From Sulfitobacter noctilucae (GTDB lineage: Bacteria; Pseudomonadota; Alphaproteobacteria; Rhodobacterales; Rhodobacteraceae), in NCBI RefSeq assembly GCF_000622365.1, contig NZ_JASC01000003.1, forward strand, positions 248,001 to 312,000: 64,000 nucleotides of DNA, given 5' to 3'. Positions 16,902 through 26,436 of this stretch are shown here, piece by piece (the stretch's first letter is position 1; each line of letters starts with the position of its first letter). A program made the translations under genes and the position numbers. A model generated the notes under the pieces. It was not told the origin of the DNA, did no database searches, and was given only the letters and a program-made list of their open reading frames with translations.

Positions 16902-18020
16902 ATGGAACAAGACGCAACTTTTGAAATCATGCTGGTCTGCGCGCCGGGTCTAGAAGCGCCGCTCCTAGAAGAAGTGACAGAACTGGGCTTTGGCACCCCG
17001 GTGCAAGTGCCGGGCGGCGTCACCATTCAGGGCGACTGGGCAGACGTATGGCGTGCCAATCTGCAACTGCGCGGGGCGGTGCGAGTGTTGGCGCGAATTG
17101 GTTCCTTCATGGCGTTTCATCTCGCGCAGCTCGACAAACGAGCGCGCAAATTCCCCTGGGGGGATATTTTGCGGCCCGATGTGCCGGTCAAGGTGCAGGT
17201 GACCTGCAAGGCGTCCAAAATCTATCACGCAAAAGCGGCCAGTCAGCGGATCGAGACCGCGCTGACCGACAGCCACGGGATCACACTGGCCGAGGATGCG
17301 GCGCTGGTCATCAAAGTGCGCATTGACGACAATCAGGTCACGATCAGCCTAGATACCAGTGGCGAGCCACTGCACCGGCGCGACCACAAGGAAGCTGTGG
17401 GCAAGGCCCCGCTACGCGAGAATATGGCCGCGATGTTCTTGCGCCAGATGGGTTTTGACGGCGATATGCCGGTGGTGGACCCGATGTGCGGTTCGGGCAC
17501 TTTTCTGATCGAGGCGGCAGAGATTGCGGCTGGATTGCAACCGGGGCGCAGCCGCCGTTTTGCGTTTCAGGATCTGGCGAACTTCGACGCAGAAGCCTTT
17601 GATGCAATGCGGAAAGATGGTCGTGGGACGCAGGCGCGACACCTGTTCTTTGGCTCGGACCGCGATGCTGGTGCGGTACGCAATGCCACGGCCAACGCGG
17701 CACGGGCGGGCGTGTCAGATTGGACGCAATTTGCCTGTCATGGCGCACAAGAGGTGCGGCCGCCCGAAGGTATGAAGCCGGGGCTGGTGATGGTGAACCC
17801 GCCCTATGGAGGGCGGATCGGGAACAAGAAACTCCTTTACGCGCTATACGGATCATTCGGGCAGACGATGCTAAGTCATTTCAAGGGCTGGCGGGTGGGG
17901 CTTGTCACGTCAGAGCCGTCGCTGGCCAAGGCGACCGGCCTGCCGTGGCAACCTCAGGGACAGGCAATTGCGCACGGCGGTATGAAGGTCTGGTTGTGGC
18001 ACACGCCACCTTTGCGCTGA
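16902..18020 (+). CDS. THUMP-domain class I RNA methyltransferase (RlmL/YpsC-like)
   Basis: A 372-residue protein combining an N-terminal THUMP RNA-binding region (to about residue 155) with a methyltransferase domain. In the latter, DPMCGSGTFLIEAAEIA (around 190) binds S-adenosylmethionine and MVNPPYGGRI (around 300) is the NPPY-type catalytic motif for N-methylation of a base. This matches the N-terminal methyltransferase of RlmL (23S rRNA G2445 N2) and bacterial YpsC. The RlmK half is missing, as is normal in alphaproteobacteria. GAGAG lies before the ATG. Confidence 0.88.
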   Translation: MEQDATFEIMLVCAPGLEAPLLEEVTELGFGTPVQVPGGVTIQGDWADVWRANLQLRGAVRVLARIGSFMAFHLAQLDKRARKFPWGDILRPDVPVKVQVTCKASKIYHAKAASQRIETALTDSHGITLAEDAALVIKVRIDDNQVTISLDTSGEPLHRRDHKEAVGKAPLRENMAAMFLRQMGFDGDMPVVDPMCGSGTFLIEAAEIAAGLQPGRSRRFAFQDLANFDAEAFDAMRKDGRGTQARHLFFGSDRDAGAVRNATANAARAGVSDWTQFACHGAQEVRPPEGMKPGLVMVNPPYGGRIGNKKLLYALYGSFGQTMLSHFKGWRVGLVTSEPSLAKATGLPWQPQGQAIAHGGMKVWLWHTPPLR

Positions 18021-18150
18021 TGGGCGGCTTTCCCAAAAGGAACAAATCGACGCGTCATGGGGGCTTCTAGGCCGCCATAAATTATAGAAAAGCGATTTTC
18101 GCGTTACTTATCTACAGGTAACTAAAACCGAACCCGGCATCTTGCGCCGG

Positions 18151-18942
18151 TTACAGATGCTCTGCCTGTGGCATCCCCAGAATGTGAAACCCACCATCCA
18201 CGCGAATGATCTCGCCCGTGGTACAGGCCCCTGCGTCCGAGGCAAGATAGACCGCTGTACCACCCACCGCTTCCAATGTCGCATTGGCCCGCATTGGCGC
18301 ATTCTGGTCGGTGTGCTTGTAGGTCTTGCGCGCGCCGCCAATCGCGGCACCGGCCAGTGTTTTCATGGGGCCGGGGCTGATCGCGTTGACGCGGATGCCT
18401 TCGGGGCCCAGATCATTGGCCAGATAGCGCGTGGCGCTTTCCAATGCGGCCTTGGCAACTCCCATGACATTGTAGTTCGGCACCACACGGTTGCTGCCTT
18501 GATAGGTCAGCGTCATCAGCGTGCCGCCGTTCTCGACCATCATCGGATGGGCGCGGCGGGCGATTTCGATAAAGCTGTAGGCAGAGATATCGAGCGAATG
18601 TTTGAAATTGGCGCGGGAGGTGTTCAGGAACCGTCCCGTCAATTCAGATTTGTCTGAAAAAGCAATGGCATGCACGACGAAGTCAATCGTGGGCCAGCGA
18701 TCGGCCAACTGGCTGAAGGCCGTGTCGAGAGACGCGTCGTCAGTGACATCCACGTCGACCATAAAGTCCGATCCGACCGATTCAGCCAGCGGTTTCAAGC
18801 GGCTGCCAAAGGCTTCGCCCTGATAGGTGAAAGCCAGTTCGGCACCCGCCTCAGCCATCGCTTTTGCGATGCCCCAGGCGATGGAGCGTTCGTTGGCGAC
18901 GCCCATGATCAGGCCGCGTTTTCCTTTGAGCAGGTCAGACAT
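18151..18942 (-). CDS. fabI: Enoyl-[acyl-carrier-protein] reductase (NADH)
   Basis: A 263-residue FabI that performs the last reduction of each fatty-acid elongation cycle. It shows the divergent SDR nucleotide motif GVANERSIAWGIA, the active-site pair Tyr and Lys in YNVMGVAKAAL (Y-x6-K), and LTYQGSN with the second conserved Tyr. It follows fabB by 9 bases and is cotranscribed with it. As a FabI-type enzyme it belongs to the triclosan-sensitive family. About 130 bases between it and the upstream plus-strand gene hold no obvious gene. Confidence 0.96.
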   Translation of the reverse strand: MSDLLKGKRGLIMGVANERSIAWGIAKAMAEAGAELAFTYQGEAFGSRLKPLAESVGSDFMVDVDVTDDASLDTAFSQLADRWPTIDFVVHAIAFSDKSELTGRFLNTSRANFKHSLDISAYSFIEIARRAHPMMVENGGTLMTLTYQGSNRVVPNYNVMGVAKAALESATRYLANDLGPEGIRVNAISPGPMKTLAGAAIGGARKTYKHTDQNAPMRANATLEAVGGTAVYLASDAGACTTGEIIRVDGGFHILGMPQAEHL

Positions 18943-18951
18943 CTTGTGATC

Positions 18952-20181
18952 CTATCCGTTGTATTTCGACAGGATCATTGATCCGTTGGTGCCGCCAAAC
19001 CCGAATGAATTGGTCATGACGGAATCGAGGCCTGCGTTGTCCACACGGGATGTGGCGATCTCGGAAGGATCCAGTGCGGGATCAAGCGTTTCGACGTTGA
19101 TCGAAGGTGTGATGAAGTCGTGCTTGAGCATCAAGAGGCAGAAGATTGCTTCCATCGCGCCAGCGGCACCCTGTCCGTGACCTGTCATTGATTTAGTCGA
19201 GCTTACTGGTGGGGTTGATCCCTGACCGAACACCCGGCGAACCGCTTCGATTTCGCCCACATCCCCCACGGGCGTCGATGTTCCATGTGCGTTGATATAG
19301 CTGACCTTGCGACCCTCGGGCAGGGTTTCAAGCGCCAGTTGCATCGCGCGTGTGCCGCCTTCGCCGGAAGGGGCGACCATGTCATGGCCGTCTGACGTCG
19401 CGGCAAAGCCGGTGACTTCGGCATAGATCGTGGCACCGCGGGCCAGCGCGTGATCAAGGCTTTCCAATACCACGATGCCGCCACCGCCAGTGATGACAAA
19501 GCCATCGCGGTTGGCGTCAAAGGCGCGGGAAGCCTGTACAGGCGTGTCATTGTATTTGCTGCTCATCGCGCCCATCGCGTCAAAGAGGCATGACAGCGTC
19601 CAGTCCAGCTCTTCGCCACCGCCGGCGAACATCACGTCCTGCTTGCCCAACATGATCTGCTCGGCCGCGGACCCGATGCAGTGCAGAGAGGTCGAACAGG
19701 CCGAGGTGATGGAATAGTTGATGCCCTTGATCTTGAAGGCCGTCGACAGGTTCGCGCTGATGGTCGAGGACATGCACTTGGGCACGGCAAAGGGGCCGAT
19801 CCGCTTGGTGGCCCCTGTTTTGTCCACGATGTCATGAGCGGTTTTCATGGCCGAGGTCGAAGGACCACCGGAGCCTGCAATCAGCCCGGTGCGCGGGTTG
19901 CTGATCACATCCTCGCCCAGACCCGCATCGGCAATCGCCTGTTCCATCGCAAGATAGGCATAGGCCGCACCGGGCCCCATAAAGCGCAGGGTGCGCTTGT
20001 CGATATGCTGCGATACATCAATCTTGAGTGTGCCTGCGACCTGAGAGCGGAAACCGTGTTCGACCATCTCCGGGCTAGTCTCGATGCCGGACTTCCCTGC
20101 CTTGAGTGCGGCTGTGACCTCTTCGGCGTTGTTCCCGATGGATGAGACAATACCCAAACCTGTGACGACAACTCGCTTCAT
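18952..20181 (-). CDS. fabB: 3-oxoacyl-[acyl-carrier-protein] synthase I
   Basis: A 409-residue condensing enzyme needed for elongation of unsaturated fatty acids. The nucleophile Cys162 is in [11 protein letters not shown], followed by the two histidine motifs [11 protein letters not shown] and [10 protein letters not shown] and the C-terminal [11 protein letters not shown]. The start is [10 protein letters not shown]. It works with FabA. In this group fabA normally sits directly upstream, but here 3.2 kb with three other genes intervene, so fabB must have its own promoter near 20.2 kb. Confidence 0.96.
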   Translation of the reverse strand: MKRVVVTGLGIVSSIGNNAEEVTAALKAGKSGIETSPEMVEHGFRSQVAGTLKIDVSQHIDKRTLRFMGPGAAYAYLAMEQAIADAGLGEDVISNPRTGLIAGSGGPSTSAMKTAHDIVDKTGATKRIGPFAVPKCMSSTISANLSTAFKIKGINYSITSACSTSLHCIGSAAEQIMLGKQDVMFAGGGEELDWTLSCLFDAMGAMSSKYNDTPVQASRAFDANRDGFVITGGGGIVVLESLDHALARGATIYAEVTGFAATSDGHDMVAPSGEGGTRAMQLALETLPEGRKVSYINAHGTSTPVGDVGEIEAVRRVFGQGSTPPVSSTKSMTGHGQGAAGAMEAIFCLLMLKHDFITPSINVETLDPALDPSEIATSRVDNAGLDSVMTNSFGFGGTNGSMILSKYNG

Positions 20182-20291
20182 ATGCAAACCTCTGCTTCGG
20201 TGCGGCGCATGGGCGGCGCTCCTTTGATACATTTCAACCTATCTAGGACAGCAGGCCGCAGCGGCGCAAGCGGTTAGGCCGCAAGGGGCGG

Positions 20292-21176
20292 TCAAGCACC
20301 GTAATCGGGGCGCAGGTCGTTAGTGGCGTAACGGATCACCGAAGTCGCAAGGTCGCGGTCGTGGGTGCCCACCAGTACCACGCCTTCACCGCTCAGCGGT
20401 ATGGAGCGGCGTTGCAGGCTGAATTCCTGACCGTCAGCCGTGATCACCGTGCTGCCGGAGGAACTGTGATCGGTGTATTCGAGCTGCGCTGCCCGCAATT
20501 CGAAACTGCCATGTTTGCGTGACACCCACGGATGTTCCAGCACGGCATCGCATGCGGTTGATCGCCCGACCGTCAGGTTGTCACCTGCCGTCAATGTCCA
20601 AGTCGCATCGCCACAGGCCAATGCGACAGATTCCGTGCGTGAGGTTTGCACGTTGTCGGAATCTGCGAACAGGACCGTCTGCTGGCTCAGGTCACTGACG
20701 GCAAAGGAATGGACCTGCGTCGCCTCGCTTTTGCCTTTGAGCGTGATTCCCCCCATCGCCACGCAAAGCGCGCGATTGCGCTCGGACAATTGCGTAAACA
20801 ACGTATCTCCCAAAAGCACTTCGCCCGGTTTTGCGAGTGTGGCCAGCCGAGCAGTCACGTTGATCGTATCGCCATAGACATCGGTGTCCTGGGTCAGGAT
20901 GTCGCCGCAATAGGCCCCTGCATGCACGCCCAGTCCTTCGCCCCAGTCCGTTTCAATCATCTGGCGGGCGGCCGTGAACACCTCGTCGGCACTTTTGAAA
21001 AGACTAAGCGTGTCATCCCCCTTTGACTTTATGCAATGGCCGCCGCTGGCCCGGATAATCTCGCGCATGCTGGTCAGGATCGCGCTGATCTGCGCCAAGG
21101 CGTCATTGCCGGTTTGCGTATCATAAAGCCGTGTGCTGCCGGTAATATCGGCAATCAGAACATGGGCTTTGGCCAT
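20292..21176 (-). CDS. Class III adenylate/guanylate cyclase with C-terminal FHA domain
   Basis: A 294-residue soluble protein. The N-terminal part is a class III nucleotide cyclase: metal Asp10 in LIADITGSTRLYD, GGHCIKSKGDDTLSLF with the second Asp, and VYGDTINVTARLATLAKPGEVLL with the transition-state Asn/Arg region. The C-terminal part (about 195-260) is an FHA domain, LTVGRSTACDAVLEHPWVSRKHGSFEL, including the Arg and SRKH residues that bind phosphothreonine. Cyclic nucleotide synthesis tuned by a phosphorylated partner is inferred. It is divergent from the aldehyde dehydrogenase gene. The start MAKAHVL fits the family better than longer in-frame options. Confidence 0.82.
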   Translation of the reverse strand: MAKAHVLIADITGSTRLYDTQTGNDALAQISAILTSMREIIRASGGHCIKSKGDDTLSLFKSADEVFTAARQMIETDWGEGLGVHAGAYCGDILTQDTDVYGDTINVTARLATLAKPGEVLLGDTLFTQLSERNRALCVAMGGITLKGKSEATQVHSFAVSDLSQQTVLFADSDNVQTSRTESVALACGDATWTLTAGDNLTVGRSTACDAVLEHPWVSRKHGSFELRAAQLEYTDHSSSGSTVITADGQEFSLQRRSIPLSGEGVVLVGTHDRDLATSVIRYATNDLRPDYGA

Positions 21177-21382
21177 GGCGATCAGTCTCCGCGGTGAAAT
21201 GGATGATATGCAATGGTGCGACCTTAAGTTTCCCGGGCGTTCTGTGCAATCGTCTTGCGGCAGGCCAGCGCCGGGAGGATAGCAGCGGTTTGTCGTAATG
21301 GGAGGTACTGAGGTTTGCAGACGTGATGGAACTTTGTGGGTTGCTGACATGTTCATTGCCCAACAGATGAAAGGACTCTCAC

Positions 21383-22759
21383 ATGTCAAAGATTGAAACC
21401 ATCAATCCCGCCACAGACCAGCCGATCAAAAGCTACCCCAAAATGAGTGAAGCCGAGGCGATCAAAACGGTAGAGGCGAGCCACGCTGCATTTCTGGAAT
21501 GGCGCGGAAAGACACATGAAGAACGCGCGCCATACCTTCTGGCCATTGCAGAGAAACTGCGCGACCATGCAGATGAACTGGCGCAATTGATGACCGACGA
21601 GATGGGTAAATTGCTGCGCGACGGCAAGACCGAAGTCGAGCTTTGCGCGAAGATTTTCGAATATACGGCCAAAAATGGCCCGGAGGCGCTAGCTGACGAA
21701 GAACGCACGCATGGCAAGGGCCAACGCGGCGTCGTCACGTATCAGCCCATCGGTGTGATCTACTCGATCCAGCCGTGGAACTTTCCGCTTTATCAACCCG
21801 TTCGCGTGCTGGCGGCCAATCTAATGGCAGGTAACGGGTGTGTGCTTAAGCATGCATCTATCTGTACCGGAAGCGGCCTGCGTCTGCGCGAGATTTGTAT
21901 CGAAGCAGGCCTGCCTGAAGATCTGTTCGGTGTTGTGCTGATTGGCCACGATGTGAGTGATAAGCTGATTGAGCACAAATTGGTGCGCGGCGTGACCATG
22001 ACCGGCAGCGATGCCGCGGGGCGGCACATCGGTGCCACAGCGGCAAAAGCTTTGAAAAAGACGGTGCTGGAACTGGGGTCAAATGACGCCTATCTGGTAC
22101 TTGAAGATGCCGACATTGAAACGGCCGTGAAATTTTCTGTGATCGGGCGGCTTTATAACAATGGGGAAACCTGTGTGTCCGCGAAACGTTTTGTTGTTGC
22201 AGACAAGGTGTATGATGCCTTCACCGATGCTTTTGTCGCGAAGATGAAAGAGATCGAGATGGGTGACCCCAAAGAAGAAGCGACCAAGTTGGGGCCGCTT
22301 TCTAGCCAGGATCAGTTTGAAACTGTGCGTGACCAGGTTGAGAAAAGCGTCAAGGCAGGCGCAAAGGTTCTGTGTGGCGGTGACGTCCCGGACCGTGATG
22401 GTGCGTACTATCCTGCGACTGTTTTGGGTGACGTTGCGCCCGGTATGCCAGCCTATGACGATGAAATCTTTGGGCCTGTCGCTGCTGTCATTCGTGCCGA
22501 GGATGACCAAGACGCAATGCGCATCGCTAATGACAGCCGGTATGGCCTGGGCGGTGGCATTTTCTCCAAAGACGAGGAACGCGCCCTGAAACTGGCACGT
22601 GAGCATTTTGACACCGGCATGGTGCGTATCAATTCGTTCGGTGCCGCAGATCCGAACATGCCCTTCGGCGGCGTGAAGGATTCAGGCTATGGCCGTGAGC
22701 ACGGCGGCTTTGGCATGAAGGAATTCGTCAACGCCAAGTCTGTGTTCCTGCCGTCCTGA
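21383..22759 (+). CDS. NAD-dependent succinate-semialdehyde dehydrogenase-like aldehyde dehydrogenase
   Basis: A 458-residue aldehyde dehydrogenase. The catalytic Cys is in YNNGETCVSAKR, the general-base Glu in VLELGSNDAYLV, and the nucleotide-binding segment MTGSDAAGRHIGATAA is visible. The family of short succinate-semialdehyde dehydrogenases (GabD1/Sad type) is the best match; relatives also oxidise other short semialdehydes. Codons are visibly richer in A/T than in neighbours. It lies in the block that separates fabA from fabB and may have been acquired with it. Confidence 0.85.
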   Translation: MSKIETINPATDQPIKSYPKMSEAEAIKTVEASHAAFLEWRGKTHEERAPYLLAIAEKLRDHADELAQLMTDEMGKLLRDGKTEVELCAKIFEYTAKNGPEALADEERTHGKGQRGVVTYQPIGVIYSIQPWNFPLYQPVRVLAANLMAGNGCVLKHASICTGSGLRLREICIEAGLPEDLFGVVLIGHDVSDKLIEHKLVRGVTMTGSDAAGRHIGATAAKALKKTVLELGSNDAYLVLEDADIETAVKFSVIGRLYNNGETCVSAKRFVVADKVYDAFTDAFVAKMKEIEMGDPKEEATKLGPLSSQDQFETVRDQVEKSVKAGAKVLCGGDVPDRDGAYYPATVLGDVAPGMPAYDDEIFGPVAAVIRAEDDQDAMRIANDSRYGLGGGIFSKDEERALKLAREHFDTGMVRINSFGAADPNMPFGGVKDSGYGREHGGFGMKEFVNAKSVFLPS

Positions 22760-22839
22760 CCCACATCATTTTCCCACTTTAGACATGGCGGCGCGAGAGC
22801 GCTGCCTGCCGCCATTAATACCTCAAGGAGCTTAATATC

Positions 22840-23442
22840 ATGAGCATGAATGTTCTTGTCGCCGGATCGACCGGCAAAACCGGCCGCCAATTGGTCGCCG
22901 ACATCGCCCAAATGGGTCACACGCCCGTCGCACTAGTGCGTGACGGGTCTGATACCAGTGTCCTGCCAAAGGGGACAGCCCAGCGCAAAGGGGACCTGAC
23001 AAATCTGACGGATGACATTTGCGCCGACATGGACGTGGTGGTTTTTGCGGCAGGTTCAGGTGGCGATACGGGATCCGATATGACGGACAAAGTCGATCGC
23101 GACGGTGCGATGCGACTTACGGATATCGCCGCCAAGGCGGGCGTTTCGCGTTTCGTGATGCTCAGCTCGGTCGGTGCGGATGCATCGAACCCCGAGGGCG
23201 ACTTAGCCCATTATCTGAAGGCAAAGCATGATGCGGATGAGCACCTGAAAGCGTCGGGCCTTTCCTATGCCATCCTGCGCCCGGTGGCCTTGACCGATGA
23301 CGGGCGTTCGGATGGCATCAAGTTGGGATCAGACGTGGACAAATCTGCCAAAGCAAGCCGCGCAGATGTGGCAGCGGTCCTTGCCGATGCCGCGGTGAAC
23401 GGCACCTATGATGGGAAGGCGCTGGATATGCAGTCAGCCTAG
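22840..23442 (+). CDS. NAD(P)-binding atypical SDR (YwnB-like)
   Basis: A 200-residue Rossmann protein of the atypical SDR group a5. The nucleotide motif is [15 protein letters not shown] near the start, followed by [38 protein letters not shown] and a C-terminal DVAAVLADA segment. There is no canonical Tyr-x3-Lys, so it may bind a dinucleotide as a sensor or act on an unknown small substrate. AAGGAG precedes the ATG. Its stop overlaps the fabA stop by 3 bases in convergent orientation. It probably forms a unit with the aldehyde dehydrogenase upstream. Confidence 0.85.
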   Translation: MSMNVLVAGSTGKTGRQLVADIAQMGHTPVALVRDGSDTSVLPKGTAQRKGDLTNLTDDICADMDVVVFAAGSGGDTGSDMTDKVDRDGAMRLTDIAAKAGVSRFVMLSSVGADASNPEGDLAHYLKAKHDADEHLKASGLSYAILRPVALTDDGRSDGIKLGSDVDKSAKASRADVAAVLADAAVNGTYDGKALDMQSA

Positions 23443-23948
23443 CTTTCGCTCAGCGCGACTTTCATATCTTTCACCTGATAGATCACCTCGCCGTCGGCTT
23501 CCACGATGCCGTCGGCGACACCCATTGTAAGCCGCCGTGTCTGGATCGCCTTGGTGAAATCGATCTTGTAGGTCAACACCTTGCGGTCAGGCCGCACCAT
23601 GCCGGTCAGTTTTACCTCGCCTACGCCCAGCGCATAACCGCGCCCCTGCCAGCCGCGCCAGCCGAGGTTGAAGCCGGTCAATTGCCATAGACCGTCAAGA
23701 CCCAGACAGCCGGGCATGATGGGGTTGCCGGGGAAATGGCAGTCAAAGAACCATAGATCCGGCGTGATATCGAATTCCGCTGTAATATGCCCTTTACCAT
23801 GCGCGCCGCCATCCGCTGAAACATCGGTGATCCGGTCCATCATCAGCATCGGTGGCGCAGGAAGCTGCGCGTTGCCGGGGCCAAAAAGCTCACCTGCGGC
23901 GCATTTCAACAGACCTTCTTTGTCAAAGCTGGTGGGGTAATCGGCCAT
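23439..23948 (-). CDS. fabA: 3-hydroxydecanoyl-ACP dehydratase/isomerase
   Basis: A 169-residue hot-dog fold enzyme that dehydrates 3-hydroxydecanoyl-ACP and isomerises the product, the branch point to unsaturated fatty acids. The catalytic pair is His71 in [12 protein letters not shown] and Asp85 in [10 protein letters not shown]. It is divergent from irr with 191 bases between, a conserved arrangement in this group. Downstream, fabB is displaced by three genes, and the convergent gene overlaps the fabA stop, so readthrough to fabB is unlikely. Confidence 0.96.
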   Translation of the reverse strand: MADYPTSFDKEGLLKCAAGELFGPGNAQLPAPPMLMMDRITDVSADGGAHGKGHITAEFDITPDLWFFDCHFPGNPIMPGCLGLDGLWQLTGFNLGWRGWQGRGYALGVGEVKLTGMVRPDRKVLTYKIDFTKAIQTRRLTMGVADGIVEADGEVIYQVKDMKVALSES

Positions 23949-24082
23949 TCGAGCTCTCCTGCAGGTAAGGTATTGGAACGGGTTTACCTATCGCGCGGGT
24001 TCATCGCAAGGGCAGGGCAGGAAAGCTGCGATGGCAAGAGACACACAAACATGCACTCAAATGCCACTTTCCTGATTTGCAA

Positions 24083-24112
24083 TTGAAAACTGGCTGCAAG
24101 CTACCCTATATT
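24083..24112 (+). promoter_or_regulatory. Candidate sigma-70-type promoter of irr
   Basis: TTGAAA at 24083-24088 and TATATT at 24107-24112 are spaced by 18 bases, putting the transcription start about 20 bases before the irr ATG. Confidence 0.5.
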
Positions 24113-24139
24113 AAGGACACAGAGAAAGCGGAGCGATCC

Positions 24140-24568
24140 ATGACATTAACGCAACACGAAAACGGCACACGGTGGCTGGAAGCGGCAGGCGTACGTCCGA
24201 CGCGGCAGCGTGTGACGCTGGCAGGGTTGCTTGTGGGGGATGGGCAGCATCGCCATGTCACAGCAGAAAGTCTGTTTGACGCCGCAAAAGGGCAGGGCGA
24301 TTCAGTATCGCTGGCCACGGTCTACAACACACTGCGGGCTTTCTGCGATGCCGGGTTGTTGCAGGAAGTCACGGTTGATGGCTCCAAGAGCTATTTCGAT
24401 ACAAACACACATGACCATCCGCATTTCTTCTGGGAAGATGACGGTCGGCTGACCGACGCGCCGTCTGACCAACTGGTGATCACAGGTTTGCCCGACGCGC
24501 CCGAAGGGGCAGAGATTGCATCGGTTGACGTTGTGATCCGCCTGCGTCGCAAAGGTACGGCGGGCTAA
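24140..24568 (+). CDS. irr: Iron response regulator Irr, Fur superfamily
   Basis: A 142-residue Fur-family transcription factor. The winged helix (GVRPTRQRVTLAGLLV, SLATVYNTLRAFCDAGLL) is followed by the Irr hallmark HDHPHFFWEDDGRL, the histidine cluster tied to haem sensing. In alphaproteobacteria Irr controls iron uptake and haem synthesis genes and is degraded or inactivated when haem is sufficient. The short form lacks the N-terminal haem regulatory motif of Bradyrhizobium. The start MTLTQHENG is chosen from the family and GGAG nine bases upstream. Confidence 0.92.
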   Translation: MTLTQHENGTRWLEAAGVRPTRQRVTLAGLLVGDGQHRHVTAESLFDAAKGQGDSVSLATVYNTLRAFCDAGLLQEVTVDGSKSYFDTNTHDHPHFFWEDDGRLTDAPSDQLVITGLPDAPEGAEIASVDVVIRLRRKGTAG

Positions 24569-24583
24569 TCCCCGCTTCCCGGT

Positions 24584-25378
24584 TTGGTGCATCCGCTCGT
24601 TTCCCAAGACCAGATTGATGTTTACCAGCGCGATGGGGTCGTGCTGATCAAAGGGTTGTTTGCCGATCATGTTGAGCAGTTGCGGGCCGGTGTGGCGCGG
24701 AACATGGATGATCCCGGCCCATACGCTTCAAACAACGATAAAGCGGGCGAGACCGGACGGTTTTTTGACGACTATTGCAATTGGCAGCGGATCCCCGAAT
24801 TCGAACAGGTGATCCGCACCTCTGCCGCCGCAGAAGTCGGTGCGGCCTTGATGCAAAGCGATCGGGCGCAATTGTTCCACGATCATGTGCTGGTCAAAGA
24901 ACCGGGCACATCCATGGCCACGCCCTGGCATCAGGACGGTCCCTATTATTTTGTCGAAGGGCGTCAGACCGTCAGTTTCTGGTCGCCGCTTGATCCTGTG
25001 ACCGATGCCACCCTGCGTTGTGTCGCGGGATCGCATTTGTGGGAAAAGCCGGTGCTGCCGACGCGCTGGGCAAAGGGCGATGCCTTTTTCGATCCGGCAC
25101 CCTATATGCCCGTGCCCGACCCGGATGCGGAGGGCATGGATATCCGCGAGTGGGACATGGCACCGGGGGATGCGGTGGCGTTCAACTACGGTATCCTGCA
25201 TGGCGCGCGGGGCAATACCGCTGCCGCCCGCCGCCGCGCATTTTCGCTGCGGCTGGTCGGAGATGATGCGCGCTATGTAGAACGGCCAGGGCCAACCTCG
25301 CCTCCCTTTCCGGGACATGACATGACTGCGGGTGATCGTTTGCGCGAAGACTGGTTTCCTGTCCTCCGCACCAACTAG
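24584..25378 (+). CDS. Phytanoyl-CoA dioxygenase family (Fe(II)/2-oxoglutarate) protein
   Basis: A 264-residue non-haem iron oxygenase. The facial triad is visible as His116 and Asp118 (PWHQDGPYYF) and His206 (GILHGARGN), with Arg217 or 218 for 2-oxoglutarate. Members hydroxylate fatty acyl, ectoine or other small substrates, and this sequence does not say which. It starts 16 bases after irr at TTG, or at the adjacent GTG (24587), and is probably cotranscribed with irr, so iron-linked expression is plausible. Confidence 0.85.
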   Translation: MVHPLVSQDQIDVYQRDGVVLIKGLFADHVEQLRAGVARNMDDPGPYASNNDKAGETGRFFDDYCNWQRIPEFEQVIRTSAAAEVGAALMQSDRAQLFHDHVLVKEPGTSMATPWHQDGPYYFVEGRQTVSFWSPLDPVTDATLRCVAGSHLWEKPVLPTRWAKGDAFFDPAPYMPVPDPDAEGMDIREWDMAPGDAVAFNYGILHGARGNTAAARRRAFSLRLVGDDARYVERPGPTSPPFPGHDMTAGDRLREDWFPVLRTN

Positions 25379-25504
25379 ATGTGCGCCTGATCACAGGCGG
25401 CGTTGCATTGATCCGTGATCTGCGGCTAGCTTTTGGCAGGGCACCTTTATTTTAAGCCCGACCCTTTCAAGCTCGGTTTTCCTACAGCTATTTCGGAGCA
25501 CATC

Positions 25505-26413
25505 ATGCCCAATGAAGTCGAAACCTTCGTCAAGGATTTTAAAGCCACCAAGAAGCGTTTGAATGAACTGTCGCCAAAAGAAGGCGAAAAGATCAAAAAG
25601 GCCATGGTGGCCAATCTGGAGAAAACCTGGGACGCCGAAGATGCGATGAAAGAAGCAGTGATCGAGGCGCGCACAGCGGGAGTGCCGGGCAAGAAATCCG
25701 CACCCTTTCTGAAGCACGCCAAGGTGACCAAACCCTTCAAGACATGGCAGGCGGCGCTGAAAATCTATCACGCGGATCTGGACAAATTAGAGGCGTTCAC
25801 CAAGGAGGCCAAAGAGTTGAACGCGGAACTGACAAAGCGCGTAACTACCGTTGAGAAGGATTTAAAGAAAGGCGGCGGTACAGCGGATATTCCAACGATG
25901 GCCACCATCAAGGAAGCCAAGCGCGCTTTGCCCGAGTTGAAAAAGGCCGAGAATATTCTCGGATCGACCAAAAGCTTTATGGTGATGTACGGGCTGAATA
26001 TGCAGCGAACGGTGGACGCCATCGTCAAGCAAGCTGTCGATTCAGTGACGCCCAAGGAATTTCCCGAACCGCTCGCCGATGCCAACCGTGCCAAGACCGA
26101 GAAGACGGTCGATGGTCATAGCAAAAAGATCAAGTCGGCCTGCGACGGAGCCAAATCGGCGCTCGAAGAGGACAAGATCAAGGTTGCTGAGAAACTGATA
26201 AAGGACGCGGAAAAGCTGCTTGAGACGCTGGCAGGATTCGAGAAGGAAGCGAAGCTGACCAAGACCAAGATGAAGGACGAGGTGAAGGCGGATGAGAAGT
26301 CGAAAAAGCTTCAGGCGCTGATGAAGAAGATCGGCATGGGCTACAAGACGGCAGCGGGGCAGGTTGATGAAGTCCAGAAAGAGTTGAAAGAAAAGACCAA
26401 GGCGGCGCGGTGA
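25505..26413 (+). CDS. Lysine-rich helical protein of unknown function
   Basis: A 302-residue protein with no family I recognise. It is very rich in Lys, Glu and Ala, has almost no aromatic residues and reads as continuous amphipathic helix or coiled coil (KDFKATKKRLNELSPKEGEK, later KAEKLIKDAEKLL-like patterns). A short neutral segment near 155-175 (SFMVMYGLNMQRTVDAIVKQ) could be a dimerisation helix. There is no signal peptide. The start MPNEVET is the first with an upstream GGAG. Base composition is lower in GC than neighbours, hinting at transfer. DNA- or polyanion-binding is possible from charge only. Confidence 0.75.
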   Translation: MPNEVETFVKDFKATKKRLNELSPKEGEKIKKAMVANLEKTWDAEDAMKEAVIEARTAGVPGKKSAPFLKHAKVTKPFKTWQAALKIYHADLDKLEAFTKEAKELNAELTKRVTTVEKDLKKGGGTADIPTMATIKEAKRALPELKKAENILGSTKSFMVMYGLNMQRTVDAIVKQAVDSVTPKEFPEPLADANRAKTEKTVDGHSKKIKSACDGAKSALEEDKIKVAEKLIKDAEKLLETLAGFEKEAKLTKTKMKDEVKADEKSKKLQALMKKIGMGYKTAAGQVDEVQKELKEKTKAAR

Positions 26414-26436
26414 TTTTGAGATAGAATTGGCCGGGC

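Noticed and set aside
18103-18122. GTTAC/GTAAC dyad near the end of fabI as a terminator
   Set aside because: The stem has only 5 pairs, with a 10-base loop and no T run on either strand.
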